DNA of 16,131 bases from Chloroflexota bacterium (lineage in GTDB: Bacteria; Chloroflexota; Ktedonobacteria; Ktedonobacterales; Ktedonobacteraceae). The translations under genes and the position numbers were made by a program. The stretch's first letter is position 1; the number at the start of each line of letters is the position of its first letter. Shown in pieces: positions 1 through 7,485 of the stretch. Location: assembly GCA_005881995.1 (NCBI GenBank), contig VBHV01000644.1, positions 2,551 through 18,681 of the forward strand. Reading direction: 5' to 3'. The notes below the pieces were generated by a model, which was not told where the DNA came from, made no database searches, and saw nothing but the letters and a program-made list of their open reading frames with translations.

Positions 1-735
1 CGCGAAGTCCGGCTTGAGCCATTCCTCCGGCGTGTGGCCCGCGCTCTGGTAGCAGAACATCCAGCGCTCAGGCGAAAGTCCCACCAGCTCGGCCACGGCA
101 GCAGCGGTCTCTTTCAGATTATGAATGTAATCCGGCTCCTTCTCTACCACGCGCTTCGGCATGCTGTGCGCCGTCAACAACACAGGAACTTGCTCGCGCA
201 CATCAACCGGGAAACGCTCGAGCGCCTGATGCACCCGTTCTGCCAATGCCTGTAAGAAGAGCGGCTCCAGGTGCCAATCGCCTGCAATCCGTAGTTCGAG
301 ATCATTCCGCTGCAGATCCGCAACGGCGTCCTCCAGGGTGCGAACGTAGCCGCTCATGATGATCGGGGAGTACTGCGGCGACATAATCACGCCGATCAAC
401 TGCTGCGCTCCCGCAGCCGCCTCGGGTACAACATCAGCAATAAACGGCGGCGCGAAACGCATACCGGCCACGACATGAAACTCCGGGCCATCAGCATGCT
501 GCCGGTTCAATTCCTCCTGCAGCGCCGCGGCCTGCTCGCGCGTGATGCGCAGGAGCGGTGAGCCTCCGATCAGGCGATAGCGCCGTTGGAACTCGGTAAT
601 TAACGCCTCGTCGGCAGGGCGCCCACCGCGCACATTTTTGAGATAGGTGGGAATATCATCCAGGGTTGTTGGCGAACCATAGGTCATTAATATGACACCT
701 ACGTGGGAAGCGTTCGTTGTTCTGATGTCCTTCAT
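1..735 (-). CDS. hemH: Ferrochelatase, partial (C-terminus beyond the left edge)
   Basis: Ferrochelatase inserts Fe2+ into protoporphyrin IX (or into coproporphyrin III in the coproporphyrin-dependent branch), the closing metal step of haem synthesis. The 245 visible residues start with the family's first strand (GVILMTYGSP, residues 13-22). They also contain the conserved RRYRLIGGSPLL segment (51-62), the porphyrin-side SPQYSP loop (119-124), the catalytic-histidine motif TAHSMP (H190) and the C-terminal YQSAGHTPEEWLKPD signature (229-243). About 70-100 residues should lie to the left of the window. I chose the ATG at 733-735 because the next ATG (residue 17) would cut into the first strand. 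The ribosome binding site is only moderate (a G-run about 12 nt upstream). The gene starts 15 nt after the hemE stop on the same strand, so the two are surely co-transcribed, as in the hemE-hemH order of Bacillus. Whether the product acts on protoporphyrin or coproporphyrin cannot be told from this fragment. Confidence 0.95.
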   Translation of the reverse strand, partial: MKDIRTTNASHVGVILMTYGSPTTLDDIPTYLKNVRGGRPADEALITEFQRRYRLIGGSPLLRITREQAAALQEELNRQHADGPEFHVVAGMRFAPPFIADVVPEAAAGAQQLIGVIMSPQYSPIIMSGYVRTLEDAVADLQRNDLELRIAGDWHLEPLFLQALAERVHQALERFPVDVREQVPVLLTAHSMPKRVVEKEPDYIHNLKETAAAVAELVGLSPERWMFCYQSAGHTPEEWLKPDFA

Positions 736-750
736 AACTCTGCTAACCCC

Positions 751-1797
751 CTATCTTCTGGCCGTTATTTCGTGAACAGCTTCAACCAACCGGCGCAGCA
801 TGTCCGGGTCGGTGGGAGCCAGTACGCCATGCCCCAGGTTGAAGATGTGTCCAGGGCGATTATTGGCGCGCCGCAGCACATCGAGCATGCCTTGCGCGAT
901 CGTATCCCAGGAGGTCAGCAGCAGCGTCGGGTCGAGGTTGCCCTGGATGCCCCGGTCGTAGCCGATACGCGCCCAGGCCTCGTCCAGGTCAACGCGCCAA
1001 TCGACGCTGATTACATCGCCGCCAGCGTCGGCCATCAACTCTAACAGGCTGGCGGCGCCCGTGCCAAAGTGAATAGAGGGAGCATCGGCTTGTTTGATCG
1101 CTTCGAAGATGGGCTGCGCATAGGGCTGCACGAAGCGTTTGTAGGCGCTGGGGCCGAGCGAGCCGACCCAGCTGTCGAAGATCTGCACCGCGTCAACCCC
1201 CGCGTCGATCTGCGCGAGCAGGTAGCGAGTGACGACCTCGGTCAGCTTGTGCATGAGAGCATCCCACACTTCCGGCTGCCCATACATGAGCGACTTGGCG
1301 ATGCCATAATCGCGCGAAGGGCGGCCTTCGATCATATAGCAGGCAAGTGTGAACGGCGCTCCGGAGAAGCCGATAACGGCCTGTTTCCCCTCCAGTTCGC
1401 GGCGCACGAGCCGGATGGCTTCCATCACATAGGGAGTGGACTCCTCGGCGTCGAGGATGCGCAGGGCTTCCACGTCTCGCATGCTGCGCACCGGATTGTG
1501 GATGATGGGGCCGATATCCGGCTCAATCTCAAATGAGATGCCCATGCCTTCCAACGGCAGCATGATATCGGCGTAGAGCACAGCGGCATCTACCCCGAAT
1601 TGCTCAACGGGCATCAGTGTCACCTGGGCGCAGAGATCGGGCGTTTTTGCCATAGTCAGGATGTCGTAGCGTTTGCGTAGTTCACGATACTGGGCGAGGC
1701 AGCGACCGGCCTGGCGCATGAACCAGATGGGAGTGGCGTCGGGCTGCCGCCGGTAGCAAGCAGCAAGAAAACGCGCTGCTCCAGTGTGCGGCGTCAT
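751..1797 (-). CDS. hemE: Uroporphyrinogen III decarboxylase
   Basis: This cytoplasmic enzyme removes four acetate carboxyls from uroporphyrinogen III to give coproporphyrinogen III in haem synthesis. At 348 residues it has the normal family length. The N-terminal signature WFMRQAGRCLAQYRELR (residues 25-41) carries the substrate-binding arginines R28 and R32. The usual RYLPEYR reads RCLAQYR here, a mild variant. The catalytic aspartate is D77 in VLYADIM. Later signatures are GFSGAPFTLACYM, the HFGTG loop, the SVDWR strand, GIQGNLDP and the near-terminal GHIFNLGHGV. The start ATG is preceded by GAGGGG at 1808-1813, and the gene has its own promoter at 1884-1911. It is the first gene of a hemE-hemH operon with a 15-nt gap. 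I see nothing missing or truncated. Confidence 0.97.
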   Translation of the reverse strand: MTPHTGAARFLAACYRRQPDATPIWFMRQAGRCLAQYRELRKRYDILTMAKTPDLCAQVTLMPVEQFGVDAAVLYADIMLPLEGMGISFEIEPDIGPIIHNPVRSMRDVEALRILDAEESTPYVMEAIRLVRRELEGKQAVIGFSGAPFTLACYMIEGRPSRDYGIAKSLMYGQPEVWDALMHKLTEVVTRYLLAQIDAGVDAVQIFDSWVGSLGPSAYKRFVQPYAQPIFEAIKQADAPSIHFGTGAASLLELMADAGGDVISVDWRVDLDEAWARIGYDRGIQGNLDPTLLLTSWDTIAQGMLDVLRRANNRPGHIFNLGHGVLAPTDPDMLRRLVEAVHEITARR

Positions 1798-1851
1798 TCT
1801 TTGGTTTCCCCTCTTAATGTTATTTGCGTGTGATGTATGCGGATAAATCTC

Positions 1852-1888
1852 AAAATCTCGTGATTATAAGATAATCTATAGAGATTTT
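1852..1888. repeat. Nested palindrome overlapping the hemE promoter
   Basis: The outer arms AAAATCTC (1852-1859) and GAGATTTT (1881-1888) are perfect inverted repeats. Inside them GATTAT (1862-1867) and ATAATC (1871-1876) form a second perfect inverted repeat around AAG. The two centres differ by one base. The element covers the -10 box and predicted start of the hemE promoter, so it suits a dimeric repressor's operator. If transcribed, it could also form an AU-rich leader hairpin. I do not recognise it as a known consensus such as Fur, PerR or HrtR. Confidence 0.45.
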
Positions 1889-1911
1889 AGCGTTTTTTTC
1901 CCAATAGTCAA
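1884..1911 (-). promoter_or_regulatory. Sigma-70-type promoter of hemE-hemH
   Basis: Read on the minus strand, TTGACT (1906-1911) and TAAAAT (1884-1889) are separated by exactly 16 nt. Transcription would start near 1877, leaving a leader of about 80 nt before the hemE ATG. The nested palindrome at 1852-1888 overlaps the -10 box and the start site. The match is by eye only. Confidence 0.6.
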
Positions 1912-1949
1912 GGGGAAGAAAAAAGGCCGCAGCTTGTGGTGGGGATTTC

Positions 1950-1983
1950 TGCCGGATGGACTACGCTTCTTCTGCATCCGGCA
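1950..1983. repeat. 9-bp inverted repeat across the end of the response regulator gene
   Basis: TGCCGGATG (1950-1958) and CATCCGGCA (1975-1983) pair perfectly with a 16-nt loop, spanning the response regulator's stop codon. It could stabilise or end the minus-strand kinase-regulator transcript. No T-run follows directly: the nearest, TTTTTT on the minus strand, lies about 24 nt further on. A classic intrinsic terminator is therefore not supported. Confidence 0.35.
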
Positions 1984-2713
1984 GGGGCACATAATAGCCG
2001 ACGCCCAGTTCGTTGCGCAGGAAGCGCGGCTGCGCCGGGTCTGGTTCGAGCTTGCGCCGCAGGTGACGGATGAAGGTGCGCAGGTAGGTGTTCTCCCCAC
2101 TATAGTCTGGCCCCCAGACGCGCTGGAGGAGTTCACGATGGGTCAGCACCTTTCCGGGATTGTGGGTAAGTTCGCTGAGCAGATCGTATTCGGTGGGGGT
2201 CAGATGCACCTCGTTGCCGCCGGAGCGTACCTGCCGGTGCGCGAAATCAACGATCAAGCCGTTGGGGCCGCCGCAGCGATAGACGGGGCGTGAATTATCT
2301 CCCCCCGCCGCGCCGCTGCGCAGGCGCGCTACTTCATCCGCGCGGCGCATAGCTGCTCGCACCCGCGCCAATAATTCGTTCAGGCTAAATGGTTTGGTCA
2401 GGTAATCGTCCGCGCCTGCGTCAAGCGCCTTAATCTTGACCGACTCCTCGTCCCGTGCCGAAAGCACGATCACAGGCGCCTTACTCCACTCGCGCAATCG
2501 TCGTAAAAAGGCTAAACCATCAAGTGTCGGCAAGGCCAGGTCGAGCAGCACCAGTTCTGGTTCAAAGATAGCCGCCTGGTCGATGGCCTGAGCGCCATCA
2601 CGCACGGCCTGCACCTGGTGCCCCCTCGCTCTCAACTGCGCCAGCAGAAAGGTGCGCATCTGTGGATCATCTTCTACGCAGAGAATGCGAACTTTGCGAT
2701 CGGTCGTGGTCAT
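1961..2713 (-). CDS. OmpR/KdpE-type response regulator
   Basis: A 250-residue DNA-binding response regulator, the output partner of the histidine kinase encoded just upstream. The receiver domain (about residues 8-122) has the acidic pair D15/D16, the phosphoacceptor D58 in LLDLALP, S85 and the invariant K107 in YLTKPF. A winged-helix trans_reg_C domain fills about 145-245, with the typical LTPTEYDLLSELTHNPGKVL, the VWGPDYSGEN loop and a final GVGYYVP wing. That effector domain most resembles KdpE. The cognate kinase, however, lacks the KdpD potassium-sensing region and no kdp transport genes are visible, so the signal is unknown. A strong ribosome binding site (AAGGGGGAG) sits just before the ATG, and the kinase stop codon is only 10 nt upstream. 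The two are therefore one operon. Confidence 0.94.
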   Translation of the reverse strand: MTTTDRKVRILCVEDDPQMRTFLLAQLRARGHQVQAVRDGAQAIDQAAIFEPELVLLDLALPTLDGLAFLRRLREWSKAPVIVLSARDEESVKIKALDAGADDYLTKPFSLNELLARVRAAMRRADEVARLRSGAAGGDNSRPVYRCGGPNGLIVDFAHRQVRSGGNEVHLTPTEYDLLSELTHNPGKVLTHRELLQRVWGPDYSGENTYLRTFIRHLRRKLEPDPAQPRFLRNELGVGYYVPLPDAEEA

Positions 2714-2723
2714 ACTCTCCCCC

Positions 2724-5447
2724 TTATACCTCCTGCTTCACCGGACTGGCGACCCCCAGCACGAAGGCAAAGGTCGTACCCTCGCCTGGCGCGCTGTGCA
2801 GCGTGAGCTTGCTGCCATGCGCTTCGATAATACCTCGACTGATGTATAATCCCAGCCCGGTCGCCGGACTCCAGCGCGAGCTGCCCCGTTTCTGTGTTGC
2901 CGGTTGTCCTGGGCGATCTGCCGCCGGTCGCCGCATCGCCGCGAATGTGCTAAAGCGTGTGAACAGCTCCGCCTGTCGTTCTGGCGTAATACCTGAGCCG
3001 CGATCGGTGACGCGCAGCTCGACACCCTCAACCGAACCCTCATGTCCATTGTATACCACTATTGCGTCCAGGCGCACCGTATCACCCTCGGGCGCATAGC
3101 GGAATGCGTTGCTGAGCAAATTGGTCAGCACGCTGATAATCAGTTCGTAGTCGGCCAACACCGCGGGCGTACCCGGCGCGATATGAATTTCCAGGCTGCG
3201 GTTGGATGAGCTGATCAAGGCCTCCAGGCGTTCCTGCAGGTCTTCAAACAGCTCGGGCAGCAGAACAGGCTCAAGGTCCAATCGCAGTGCTCCCGCTTCT
3301 ACGCGCGAGGCGTCCAGGAAATGGTTAATCATACCTACCAGGCGCTCCACCTGCTCGTCGGCGGTCTGTAAATAGTCCAGCTGCTCGTCGGGCGACCACG
3401 AGTAGTCTTTGGCCTGCAGCGCGCTGAGGTGGGCGCGAATATTGGCGAGCGGCGTTTTGAGCTCGTGGGCCATGGTCGTGAAAAAATCCTCGCGCGCGCG
3501 TTCCAGCGCCTTGAGATTGGTAATATCTTGCAGCACCAGCACCGCATCGGTAATCGTCCCATCAGCCGCTCGCAAAGGAGCTGCGCTGGCCAACATAGAC
3601 AGCAGTTGATCGTCGTATTGCGTGATATGCAATTCAGCTTCGCAGGCCTCTCCTTTATGCAAGGCAAGATAGAGCGGCTGTTCCTCGTAGGGCAGCATGC
3701 TACCAGAAGCCCCAAACACCTCTATCCCCCGGAAGAAAGCCTCGATGTCGGCTCCAACCATGCGCTCAGAAGCCACGTCGAGATCGTCGAAGTGAGCTTC
3801 ACCCCCGGAATTCCAGCCCATAGCTTGCAACAGCCATGCTGCCTGCCGGTTGCTGATGATGATGCGGTTATCGTTGGCCGAGACAAGCAAGACGCCCGAG
3901 GGCAATCGCGCCAGCAGCAATCCCAACCGCGAGTGTTCCAATTCCAGGGCGTCCTGCGCCTCCTCCAGTGCCTGGTTGCGCTGCGCCAGTTCAGCTGTGC
4001 GAGCGATGACCTGGGCCTCGATCGATTCGCGCGCCGTTGTCTGCTCCGTCACATCGTGGTACAACACCACGTACGCAAAGATATTGCCAAGCTCATCCTG
4101 GATGGGCGCTTTCGAGCGGCGCATTGCGTAGGTCTTCCCATCTGCTCCCACCATCTTAAACTCATCCACCCGCTTGTCATTTGGATACAGTTCCAGGTCG
4201 GTCACCATACCCTGGATGGAGGGCGAACCCTCTGGATAGATAGCGGCGCTGCGCGCCAGGGCTTCGCCGATGTACAGGCCAATCACCTCGTCTGTCCATC
4301 CCAGCAGCTGGCGTATCGCGCTGTTGAAATCCGCAACGCGCCAGCGCGCATCGTAGATAATCACCCCGTCGGGAATAGCCTGCATCACGTTTTCGCGCTG
4401 GCGCACTTGCCGTCTCGCGTCCTGGGCAAGCCGATCAATTTGCAGAAAGAAGCGCGCATTCTGTATCGCCAGCCCGACCTGTTGCGCAAACTGCTCCAGT
4501 AGCTCGACTTCCTCGGCGGGTAGGCCGCGCACCCGCCGGTGATAGACCTCGATGGTTCCCAGAACTGCACCTTCTTTTGGTTCTCTCTCGGGACCCGGCT
4601 CAAATATGGGTACGCATAGCACCGAACCCGGTCTGCGCGGGATACCATCATCGTCCAGTAATGGAAACTCGATCTCTGGCCGCAGATTGGTATTTGGAAT
4701 GACCAGTGAACGGCGCGTCCGCATCACCTGGCCCAGTAGCAAATGCTCGCCGAGCTGGGGCTGCCAGCTCTGTGAACTGAGGTGCAGACCTTTCTGAGCC
4801 GCAATGTTCACTCTCAGTGAACCGTTCTGCTCTTTGTCATCCTCATTGCGCGCCTGGAAGTGTGATCCTCGCGGCTCATTGCCTGAAACGGAGGACTCGA
4901 TCAACAGGATGGCGCAGCGCGTGGAACCAACCAGCTCTTGCACCGCTTGAAGAGTGCGCTCGAGCACATGTGGAAGCGCAAATCGTCCGGCGATTGCGGA
5001 AGAGATGTAATGAATAGCCTCGATGTGCATGTGCGAGCGCACCTTACCGGTGACATCCTCAACGATCACGAGCAGCCTTTCTCCTGGCGCCTGCCCGCCC
5101 TGCGCATTCATCGATGACGGCTGCTGCATTGGCTCAATGGTGATGCGCCAGTAGGTGCGCCCGCGTGTTTCGAGGAAGCCCTCGTAAGGAATATCGTCCA
5201 GGTGCAGCGTTTCTCTGCCTGTGTATGCCTGGCGTAGCCAAGGCTCTACCGACCGGAGCATCTCAGGGGGGAGTATCTCGCTCAGCGTACGACCGACCAC
5301 TTGTGAAGAGCGCCAGGGTTCTTCAAGTAATGAGAAGAGATAGGGGTTGATAGAGCGTACGCGCATAGCAGGGCCGTCGAGGATGACAAAACCAACCATC
5401 AGTTGTCCCAGAATATGTTCAAGTGGGGCAGATTGCTCCAACTGCAT
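2724..5447 (-). CDS. Soluble PAS-GAF-PAS-PAS sensor histidine kinase
   Basis: A 907-residue hybrid-free sensor kinase that should autophosphorylate and pass phosphate to the regulator encoded 10 nt downstream. The domain order read from the sequence is: PAS (about 8-135); GAF (about 150-335), with the LCVPIFE core; PAS (about 350-470), ending in VVLYHDVTEQ; a coiled-coil linker (about 468-510); a third PAS (about 510-645); HisKA, with the phosphoacceptor H661 in MAHELKTPLANI; and HATPase_c. The HATPase_c domain has the N box (N776, N780), the G1 motif DRGSG (815-819) and the G2 motif GLGL (864-867). The lid region between G1 and G2 is long and rich in Arg, Pro and Ser (about 835-860). I see no transmembrane segment or signal peptide, so it should sense a cytosolic cue such as redox, gas or a small molecule. 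An in-frame TAA lies a few codons before the ATG at 5447, which fixes the start there or later. The ribosome binding site is weak. Confidence 0.94.
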   Translation of the reverse strand: MQLEQSAPLEHILGQLMVGFVILDGPAMRVRSINPYLFSLLEEPWRSSQVVGRTLSEILPPEMLRSVEPWLRQAYTGRETLHLDDIPYEGFLETRGRTYWRITIEPMQQPSSMNAQGGQAPGERLLVIVEDVTGKVRSHMHIEAIHYISSAIAGRFALPHVLERTLQAVQELVGSTRCAILLIESSVSGNEPRGSHFQARNEDDKEQNGSLRVNIAAQKGLHLSSQSWQPQLGEHLLLGQVMRTRRSLVIPNTNLRPEIEFPLLDDDGIPRRPGSVLCVPIFEPGPEREPKEGAVLGTIEVYHRRVRGLPAEEVELLEQFAQQVGLAIQNARFFLQIDRLAQDARRQVRQRENVMQAIPDGVIIYDARWRVADFNSAIRQLLGWTDEVIGLYIGEALARSAAIYPEGSPSIQGMVTDLELYPNDKRVDEFKMVGADGKTYAMRRSKAPIQDELGNIFAYVVLYHDVTEQTTARESIEAQVIARTAELAQRNQALEEAQDALELEHSRLGLLLARLPSGVLLVSANDNRIIISNRQAAWLLQAMGWNSGGEAHFDDLDVASERMVGADIEAFFRGIEVFGASGSMLPYEEQPLYLALHKGEACEAELHITQYDDQLLSMLASAAPLRAADGTITDAVLVLQDITNLKALERAREDFFTTMAHELKTPLANIRAHLSALQAKDYSWSPDEQLDYLQTADEQVERLVGMINHFLDASRVEAGALRLDLEPVLLPELFEDLQERLEALISSSNRSLEIHIAPGTPAVLADYELIISVLTNLLSNAFRYAPEGDTVRLDAIVVYNGHEGSVEGVELRVTDRGSGITPERQAELFTRFSTFAAMRRPAADRPGQPATQKRGSSRWSPATGLGLYISRGIIEAHGSKLTLHSAPGEGTTFAFVLGVASPVKQEV

Positions 5448-5713
5448 AATTGCTTAGTTTCTAGGTACTTGAATACGTATAAGATTGCATTGTATGTATA
5501 ACTATGACCGGGCACTGTATCGTCACCAGGTCTTCCCGATATCATACCTCAATTATATCTTTTTTTCACGCGCTGGGGAGAAAGGTTTTTCGGTGTTTGT
5601 GTGTGTGTTGTGAGCCAAAAATCGGTAATATTACTCATGACTTCAGCAAAACACAAGTATATCCTTTATGGGAGCTTTAAGAATACAATGCTCTTCTCTA
5701 TAAAGGAGCCACA
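5448..5713. other. Divergent intergenic region between the kinase and the hydrolase
   Basis: 266 nt, AT-rich, with a short GT run near 5600. It must hold promoters for both directions. Isolated -10-like hexamers exist (TATAAT on the minus strand at 5552-5557, TACAAT on the plus strand at 5684-5689), but neither has a convincing -35 box. I see no ORF or strong hairpin. Confidence 0.4.
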
Positions 5714-6535
5714 ATGATGCAGTTCAAAGAGCCTGAGATAGTCATGGTAGATGGGCGAAGGCTTGCCTATGAGGAGGTATCCCCGCCCTCACCGAAGGGA
5801 ACGATCATCTTACTGGTGGGGCTCGGTGCCAAGCGGCAGGGCTGGTACAAACAACTGCCTGCATTTGGCCGCTATTATCGAACCCTTGCACTCGATTATC
5901 GCGATGTTGGGGACAGTGATGAAGCCAAGGAATCTTACACTATCAAGGATTTGGCTGAAGACACCATAGCCGTTATGAGAGCACTTGAGATCCAACATGC
6001 CCATATCATTGGTATCTCGATGGGCGGCTTTATTGCTCTGGAGTTAGCCTTAAACTATCCTCAGATGCTTGATAAGCTGGTCTTGGTTGTCACCTCAGCT
6101 GGCGGCCCCGGACACGTCTCGCCTGCTCGCGAAATCATGGCTGTGATGATACAGCCTCCAGAGGTCGAGATCGGCGAGGCGGCACGCAAAGTCTGTGCTG
6201 CAGTTTCGGCTCCTGGTTTTGTGGAAAGCCACACAGAGGAGTTCGATATCTTTGCCGAAATTGCTCGCTATCGCCCAATGAGCGAAGCTGCCTACTTTCG
6301 CCAGTTGGCTGCCTGCCGGGGACACGATGTTTCCCAGCGATTGCATCAGATCAAGGCTCCTACTCTCGTTATTCATGGCGATGTGGATCCGCTCGTCCCA
6401 CTCCAAAACGGCTTGCACCTCGCCCAGAGCATTGCAGAAGCCAGCCTGATTGTCTACCCTCAAACCGGCCACATTCCTGAAGTCGAACGAGCTGCGCAGT
6501 TTAATCATGACATTCTGGCTTTTTTAGAGCGTTGA
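5714..6535 (+). CDS. Alpha/beta-fold hydrolase
   Basis: A 273-residue cytoplasmic alpha/beta hydrolase of the single-domain esterase, haloperoxidase-like or hydrolase group. The fold's landmarks are visible. The oxyanion region is LLVGLGAKRQGW (33-44), where the usual HG is replaced by VG. DYRDVGDSD lies at 61-69. The nucleophile elbow is GISMGG with S102. The acid is D225 in the HGDVDPLVP stretch and the histidine is H253 in TGHIPE. The triad is complete, so the enzyme is probably active. The substrate cannot be told, and 3-oxoadipate enol-lactonase-like or general esterase roles fit equally. AGGAG at 5704-5708 precedes two tandem ATGs. The second (5717) has the better 8-nt spacing and may be the true start. 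It is the first plus-strand gene and the next gene starts 55 nt later, so an operon is possible. Confidence 0.9.
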   Translation: MMQFKEPEIVMVDGRRLAYEEVSPPSPKGTIILLVGLGAKRQGWYKQLPAFGRYYRTLALDYRDVGDSDEAKESYTIKDLAEDTIAVMRALEIQHAHIIGISMGGFIALELALNYPQMLDKLVLVVTSAGGPGHVSPAREIMAVMIQPPEVEIGEAARKVCAAVSAPGFVESHTEEFDIFAEIARYRPMSEAAYFRQLAACRGHDVSQRLHQIKAPTLVIHGDVDPLVPLQNGLHLAQSIAEASLIVYPQTGHIPEVERAAQFNHDILAFLER

Positions 6536-6565
6536 GATGGCCACAAAACGGTACTTTTACCATTT

Positions 6566-6584
6566 CTCTTCAATGAAGAGGAGG
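6566..6584 (+). promoter_or_regulatory. Strong ribosome binding site inside a small hairpin
   Basis: AGGAGG (6579-6584) lies 6 nt before the ATG at 6591, close to ideal. The preceding CTCTTC (6566-6571) and GAAGAG (6575-6580) form a 6-bp stem with a 3-nt AAT loop. Weaker pairs could extend it and partly hide the site. This site points to 6591, not 6643, as the intended start of the membrane protein gene. Confidence 0.6.
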
Positions 6585-6590
6585 TTAACC

Positions 6591-6692
6591 ATGAAAGAGA
6601 TCAACAACCGGCTCACTTTTTTGAGTTCGCCGGGTTTGGCTCATGATGATCGCATTTTGCCAGAGACACGTTCTCTACTTTTGGCCTCATGA
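6591..6692 (+). pseudogene. Out-of-frame N-terminal fragment of the membrane protein gene (33 codons)
   Basis: This short ORF has the best ribosome binding site in the region. It encodes a hydrophilic 33-residue peptide (MKEINNRLTF... ending ...PETRSLLLAS) that looks like the cytoplasmic N-terminal tail of a membrane protein. It overlaps the 6643-7425 ORF in another frame. The simplest reading is one gene that has lost its first membrane helix and its frame near 6660-6675, where PETR should lead into a helix ending in LYFWPHDTDK. It could instead be a translated leader peptide coupled to the downstream ORF. I favour the broken-gene view, but this is inferred without an alignment. Confidence 0.5.
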
Positions 6693-7425
6693 TACGGATA
6701 AACTGTTCGCCTGGACGATCAAACCTACCATAACTCCCATGATGCTAGCCGCTGCATACGTGGGAGGTATCTACTTCTTCACTCGTGCTATTCTGGCGAA
6801 GCAATGGCATCAGGTAAAACTGGGTTTTTTGCCGGTGACAGCTTTTGCCTCATTGCTGGGGATTGCAACTATCCTGCATTGGGATCGTTTCAATCACAGC
6901 CATATCTCATTCTATACCTGGGCAACACTCTATTTCACGACGCCGTTTCTCGTCTTCGCTGTCTGGTTGCGCAATCGAACGGCAGATCTCGGTACCGTTG
7001 ATCCGGACGAGTTCATCATCCGTCCGGTGATCCGCCTGTTTATCGGCATTATCGGTCTGATTACGCTTGCTGTCAGCTTACTTCTTTTCCTCCAGCCAGA
7101 TCTCATGATCCGTCTCTGGCCCTGGATGCTGACTCCCCTCACCGCGCGTGTTGTAGGGGCCATGTTTGCGCTTCCTGGCATCGTCGGTCTGGGGATTGCC
7201 GCAGAGAAGCGCTGGAGCGCTGCACGTATTATCCTGGAGGCTCAAGCGTTCTCCATCGCCATGATCCTGGTAGCGGCAGCTTTGGCCTGGGGTAACTTCG
7301 CGCCGCCGAAACCCCTTACTTGGCTCTTCGTTGGCGGTCTCGCCTTTCTGCTCGTGGCAATCGCTGCATTCTATCTAGGTTGTGAGCTGTATCGTAGAAA
7401 ACGGCTGGCACGACTCTCACACTAA
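6643..7425 (+). CDS. Seven-helix membrane protein of unknown function, probably 5'-damaged
   Basis: A 260-residue integral membrane protein whose family I do not recognise. Seven hydrophobic segments are clear at about residues 31-51, 59-79, 88-109, 128-150, 162-187, 195-217 and 225-249, with a basic C-terminal tail (RRKRLARL). The loop LFAWTIKP (21-28) before the first helix and the LHWDRFNHSH loop (78-87) look like conserved landmarks. No catalytic motif is apparent. The ATG at 6643 has no ribosome binding site, and the first 20 residues read like a fragment of a lost helix. Meanwhile a strong site at 6579-6584 opens a different frame. The gene probably began at 6591 and suffered a small deletion or indel. 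It lies between the hydrolase (107 nt upstream) and the split-barrel gene (60 nt downstream), all on the same strand. Confidence 0.65.
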   Translation: MMIAFCQRHVLYFWPHDTDKLFAWTIKPTITPMMLAAAYVGGIYFFTRAILAKQWHQVKLGFLPVTAFASLLGIATILHWDRFNHSHISFYTWATLYFTTPFLVFAVWLRNRTADLGTVDPDEFIIRPVIRLFIGIIGLITLAVSLLLFLQPDLMIRLWPWMLTPLTARVVGAMFALPGIVGLGIAAEKRWSAARIILEAQAFSIAMILVAAALAWGNFAPPKPLTWLFVGGLAFLLVAIAAFYLGCELYRRKRLARLSH

Positions 7426-7470
7426 TGCTTGTTACATCTGACCATCCTACGGCGACGAAATCGCCCCACG

Positions 7471-7478
7471 GAGAGGAG
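7471..7478 (+). promoter_or_regulatory. Ribosome binding site that sets the split-barrel gene's start
   Basis: GAGAGGAG lies 7 nt before the ATG at 7486. The frame stays open upstream to a TTG at 7429, but that codon lacks a comparable site, so 7486 is chosen. Confidence 0.7.
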
Positions 7479-7485
7479 ACTATCT

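Noticed and set aside
1069..1536. A 155-codon open frame opposite hemE
   Set aside because: Antisense shadow of a fully recognisable hemE, with no ribosome binding site or motif.
1912..1983. Intrinsic terminator for the kinase-regulator operon
   Set aside because: The 9-bp stem is good, but the T-run lies about 24 nt away, so only a hairpin is recorded.
3429..4502. A 357-codon open frame on the plus strand opposite the histidine kinase
   Set aside because: It lies wholly antisense to a kinase with clear domains. Its product is His/Gln/Arg-rich without fold or motif, as expected for the reverse of a GC-biased gene.
7429..7485. Upstream TTG start for the split-barrel protein
   Set aside because: No ribosome binding site is present, and the added residues are a basic stretch unlike the family. 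ATG 7486 has GAGAGGAG in front.
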